From Mobilicoccus caccae (GTDB lineage: Bacteria > Actinomycetota > Actinomycetes > Actinomycetales > Dermatophilaceae), in contig NZ_BSUO01000001.1 of assembly GCF_030161635.1 (NCBI RefSeq), positions 4,135,199 to 4,199,198 on the forward strand: 64,000 bases of DNA. Reading direction: 5' to 3'. Positions 61,630-64,000 of the stretch are shown here, piece after piece. Position 1 is the first letter of the stretch. Each line of letters opens with the position of its first letter. A program made the translations under genes and the position numbers. The notes below the pieces were generated by a model. It was not told the origin of the DNA and did no database searches. It saw nothing but the letters and a program-made list of their open reading frames with translations.

Positions 61630-64000
61630 CGTTCGTCTCCCTCCACGTATTTCGGTGCGAGCGCTTCCATCTGCTCGATGACGAGCCGGATGGCCTCGGG
61701 CTGCTGGTCGGGCGGGTACTTGTACTTGACGAGCAGGCGCTTGATGGACACCCGCAGCTTGGCACGGACGTCCTCGCGCACGGTCCAGTCGGTGCGCACG
61801 TCGCGGCGCATGATGCCGATGAGCTCGCGGGCGATCTGGGCGAGGGTGTCCTCGCCCTGCAGGAGAACCGCGGCCTCGTTCTGGCTGACCGCGTCGTACA
61901 GCGCCAGCTCGTCGCGCGCCAGGGGCGGGTCGAACTTCTCCCCGCGGTCGGCGTCGGCGGCGACGTCGCGGGCGAACCGGATCAGCTCCTCGATCACCTC
62001 GGCCGCGGTGAGCTGCGAGTTGACGTACCGGTTCATCAGCTCGGCCAGGCGCTCCGAGAACTGCCGCTCACGGCTGAGGTTGCCGCCGGTCACGGCGTTG
62101 ACGTCCTCGGTGAGTGCCGCACGCAGAGCCTCGATCGCCACGTTGGGCGCAGGAGTCGTGCGCAGCGACTCGATCGCGCCGGGCGTCAACCGGCCGAGGT
62201 CGGGCCGTTCGATGCCGATCTTCGCGTAGATGTCGACGACCTCGCCGGGACTCGTCACATCGACGATGAGCGAGCGCAGCAGGCGCGCGATGTCCTCCGG
62301 CACGGGCTTCCCGGACGCGCGCCGCTCCTCGGCCTCGAGCTTGGCGATGTAGACGCGCACCTCCTGGTGGAACCGGAAGTCCGGTCGCCGCAGCTCCAGC
62401 ACGTCCGAGCCGCCGGCGATCGCCCACGCCCGCGACACCTGACGGGCCAGGCGTCGATACCGGGCGTACGCCGACTCCCCTCCTCGCCCTCGGCGTCCTC
62501 GACTCCCTGGCGGGCGGCGGGTGAGAGCAGCGCGTTCGCGGCGGCGAGCACGGTGTTGAGGTACGCCGACGGCGAGGCGTCCCCGCGGAGCCGGGCGTGC
62601 CAGTCCAGCGGCAGCGTCGCGTCGAGCTCGGTGAGCAGGTCGAGGGCGAGCTGCACCGTCTCGTCGGTCTGCCGGCCCTGGGGCTTGGCGCGGCGGTCGG
62701 TGTCGCTGTACTCGGCGAGCGCGGCCTCGAGGTTCTCCACGAGCGGCGCGTACCCGACGAGCAGACCGTTGTCCTTGCCGCGGTAGGTCCTGTTGACGCG
62801 GGCCAGGGTCTGCATGAGCAGCGCGCCCTTGAGCGGCCGGTCGACGTAGAGAGTGTGCAGGCTCGGGGCGTCGAAGCCGGTGAGCAGCATGTCCTTGACG
62901 ATGACGATCTCGAGTTCGTCGTCGGCGGTCTTGATGCGCTTCTGGATGGCCTGCTGTTCGTGCCCGCGGCGCACGTGGCGGCTGATCGGGTCGGGGTCGG
63001 TCGTCGTGCCGGAGTAGACGACCTTGACCTTGCCGCGCTCGATCGCGTCGGAGTGCCACGTGTCGTCGCCGGCCTCGCGGCGCTGGGTGACGATCTCCTC
63101 ATACAGGCGGGCGGCGATCTCGCGGGTGGCGCAGACGACCATCGCCTTGCCGCCGACCTCGATCTGCGGCAGCATCGCCGCCTTGCGCTGCTCCCAGTGG
63201 GCGAGCAGGTCGGCGGCGAGCCGGCGGATGCGGTCGGGGTGGCCGTACAGCTCGTTGATGACGGCGACGGACCGCTCGATCTTCTCCCGCTCGATCGTGT
63301 CGAGTCCCTCGGTCGCCTCGTCGGCGGCGGCGTCGATGACGTCCTCGGTGACGTCGGCCAGGCGGGCGAGCGGGATGAGTCGCGGCTCGAAGAAGACGGA
63401 CACGGTCGCGCCGTCCTCGACGGCCCGGGTGAGGTCGTAGACGTCGACGTAGTCGCCGAACACGTGGCGGGTGTCGCGCTCGGCGAAGCTGACCGGGGTG
63501 CCGGTGAACGCGATGAACGAGGCGCCGGGCAGGGCGTGGCGCAGGTGGGCGGCGTACCCGTCGAGGTCGTCGTAGTGGCTGCGGTGGGCCTCGTCGACGA
63601 CGACGAGCACGTTGCGTCGATCCGTGAGCACGGGGTGGCTGGCGCCCGCGTCGCGCTCGGCCTTGCTGAGCCCGAACTTCTGCAGGGTCGTGAAGTAGAT
63701 GCCGCCGGAGGCGCGCCCGTCGAGCTCGGCCCGCAACTGAGCGCGGGTCGCGATCTGCACCGGTGTCTCGGGGAGGAGCTTGCTGTCGGCGAACGAGTGG
63801 TAGAGCTGGCCGTCGAGTTCGCGCCGGTCGGTGATGACGACGATCGTCGGGTTGGCCAGGGCGGGCGTGCGGTGCACGGCGGCGGCGTACAGCTCCATCT
63901 CCATCGACTTGCCGGAGCCCTGCGTGTGCCAGACGACGCCGGCGCGCCCGTCGCTGCGGACGGCCTCGACGGTGGAGCCGACGGCCTTGGTCACCGCGAA
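61626..64000 (-). pseudogene. hsdR: Type I restriction enzyme R subunit, partial, frame broken at a C4 run
   Basis: Reading in from the right edge: V-V-W-H-T-Q-G-S-G-K-S (Walker A), V-V-V-I-T-D-R-R-E-L, V-V-V-D-E-A-H-R-S-H (DEAH), F-I-A-F-T-G-T-P-V and V-K-D-M-L-L-T-G-F-D-A-P-S, the SF2 motor of HsdR. It continues to E-G-E-E-G, where the frame breaks. One extra base in the C run at 62477-62480 rejoins E-S-A-Y-A-R-Y-R-R and the C-terminal helical domain ending at 61626. The N-terminal nuclease lies outside the window. No hsdM/hsdS is visible here. Confidence 0.85.

Overview
The window is very G+C-rich with dense actinobacterial-type genes: GTG starts, ATGA/GTGA overlaps, a PspC protein, DUF3072, a LigD-type primase domain and MMPL and PGRP-amidase proteins. 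This suggests a Micrococcales-like actinobacterium, perhaps of the Dermatophilaceae/Intrasporangiaceae type. No rRNA or tRNA marker is present, so the genus is not claimed.

Layout. 1-10.4 kb: start of a sensor kinase with two small upstream genes, a lipoprotein, a PemK/MazF-type toxin-antitoxin pair, a large FAD/Fe-S D-2-hydroxyacid dehydrogenase, a secreted Lys-rich protein, a GH26-like secreted hydrolase, a nitronate monooxygenase and a PspC protein. 10.4-22 kb: metabolic and envelope genes (tartrate/malate dehydrogenase, AbrB-type membrane protein, methyltransferase, DUF218 protein, UDP-glucose pyrophosphorylase, PGRP amidase, PTS EIICBA, AGCS symporter). 22-29 kb: TetR with a palindromic operator and an MMPL transporter with a very long coiled-coil insert, then an MBL hydrolase and an FAD-Rieske oxidoreductase. 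29-35 kb: a ribose operon (LacI-type regulator with tandem operators, rbsA, rbsC, rbsB, rbsK, rbsD). 35-47 kb: DoxX, LigD primase-polymerase, DUF3072, two ABC export systems, a second toxin-antitoxin pair, Nudix, GNAT and a two-component system. 47-50 kb and 61.5-64 kb: a defence-like island with a DarG-like antitoxin lacking a visible DarT, an AlbA_2/Schlafen-type protein, a NYN-domain gene and type I restriction hsdR.

Two observations stand out. First, 50251-61467 is a composite transposon. Two 1345-bp direct IS3-family copies, differing at two bases, flank about 8.5 kb. Only the outer ends carry a matching 4-bp target duplication (GACG). Removing the unit plus one GACG fuses two halves of a NYN gene in frame. 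The cargo is a truncated MobF relaxase, a GntR-TauE/SafE-DUF1634 operon, a SemiSWEET-like protein, a divergent YeiH/LysR pair and a truncated MFS gene. This looks like a mobilised sulfite/organosulfur export module, though that role is inferred.

Second, at least twelve reading-frame breaks outside the transposon are each repaired by adding one base, eleven of them in a G or C run of 4-5. They affect rbsB, two-component and ABC genes, darG, the NYN gene, hsdR and others. This points to systematic homopolymer under-calling in the assembly, so most 'pseudogenes' here are probably intact in the organism. Genuine lesions are limited to the transposon-disrupted genes.
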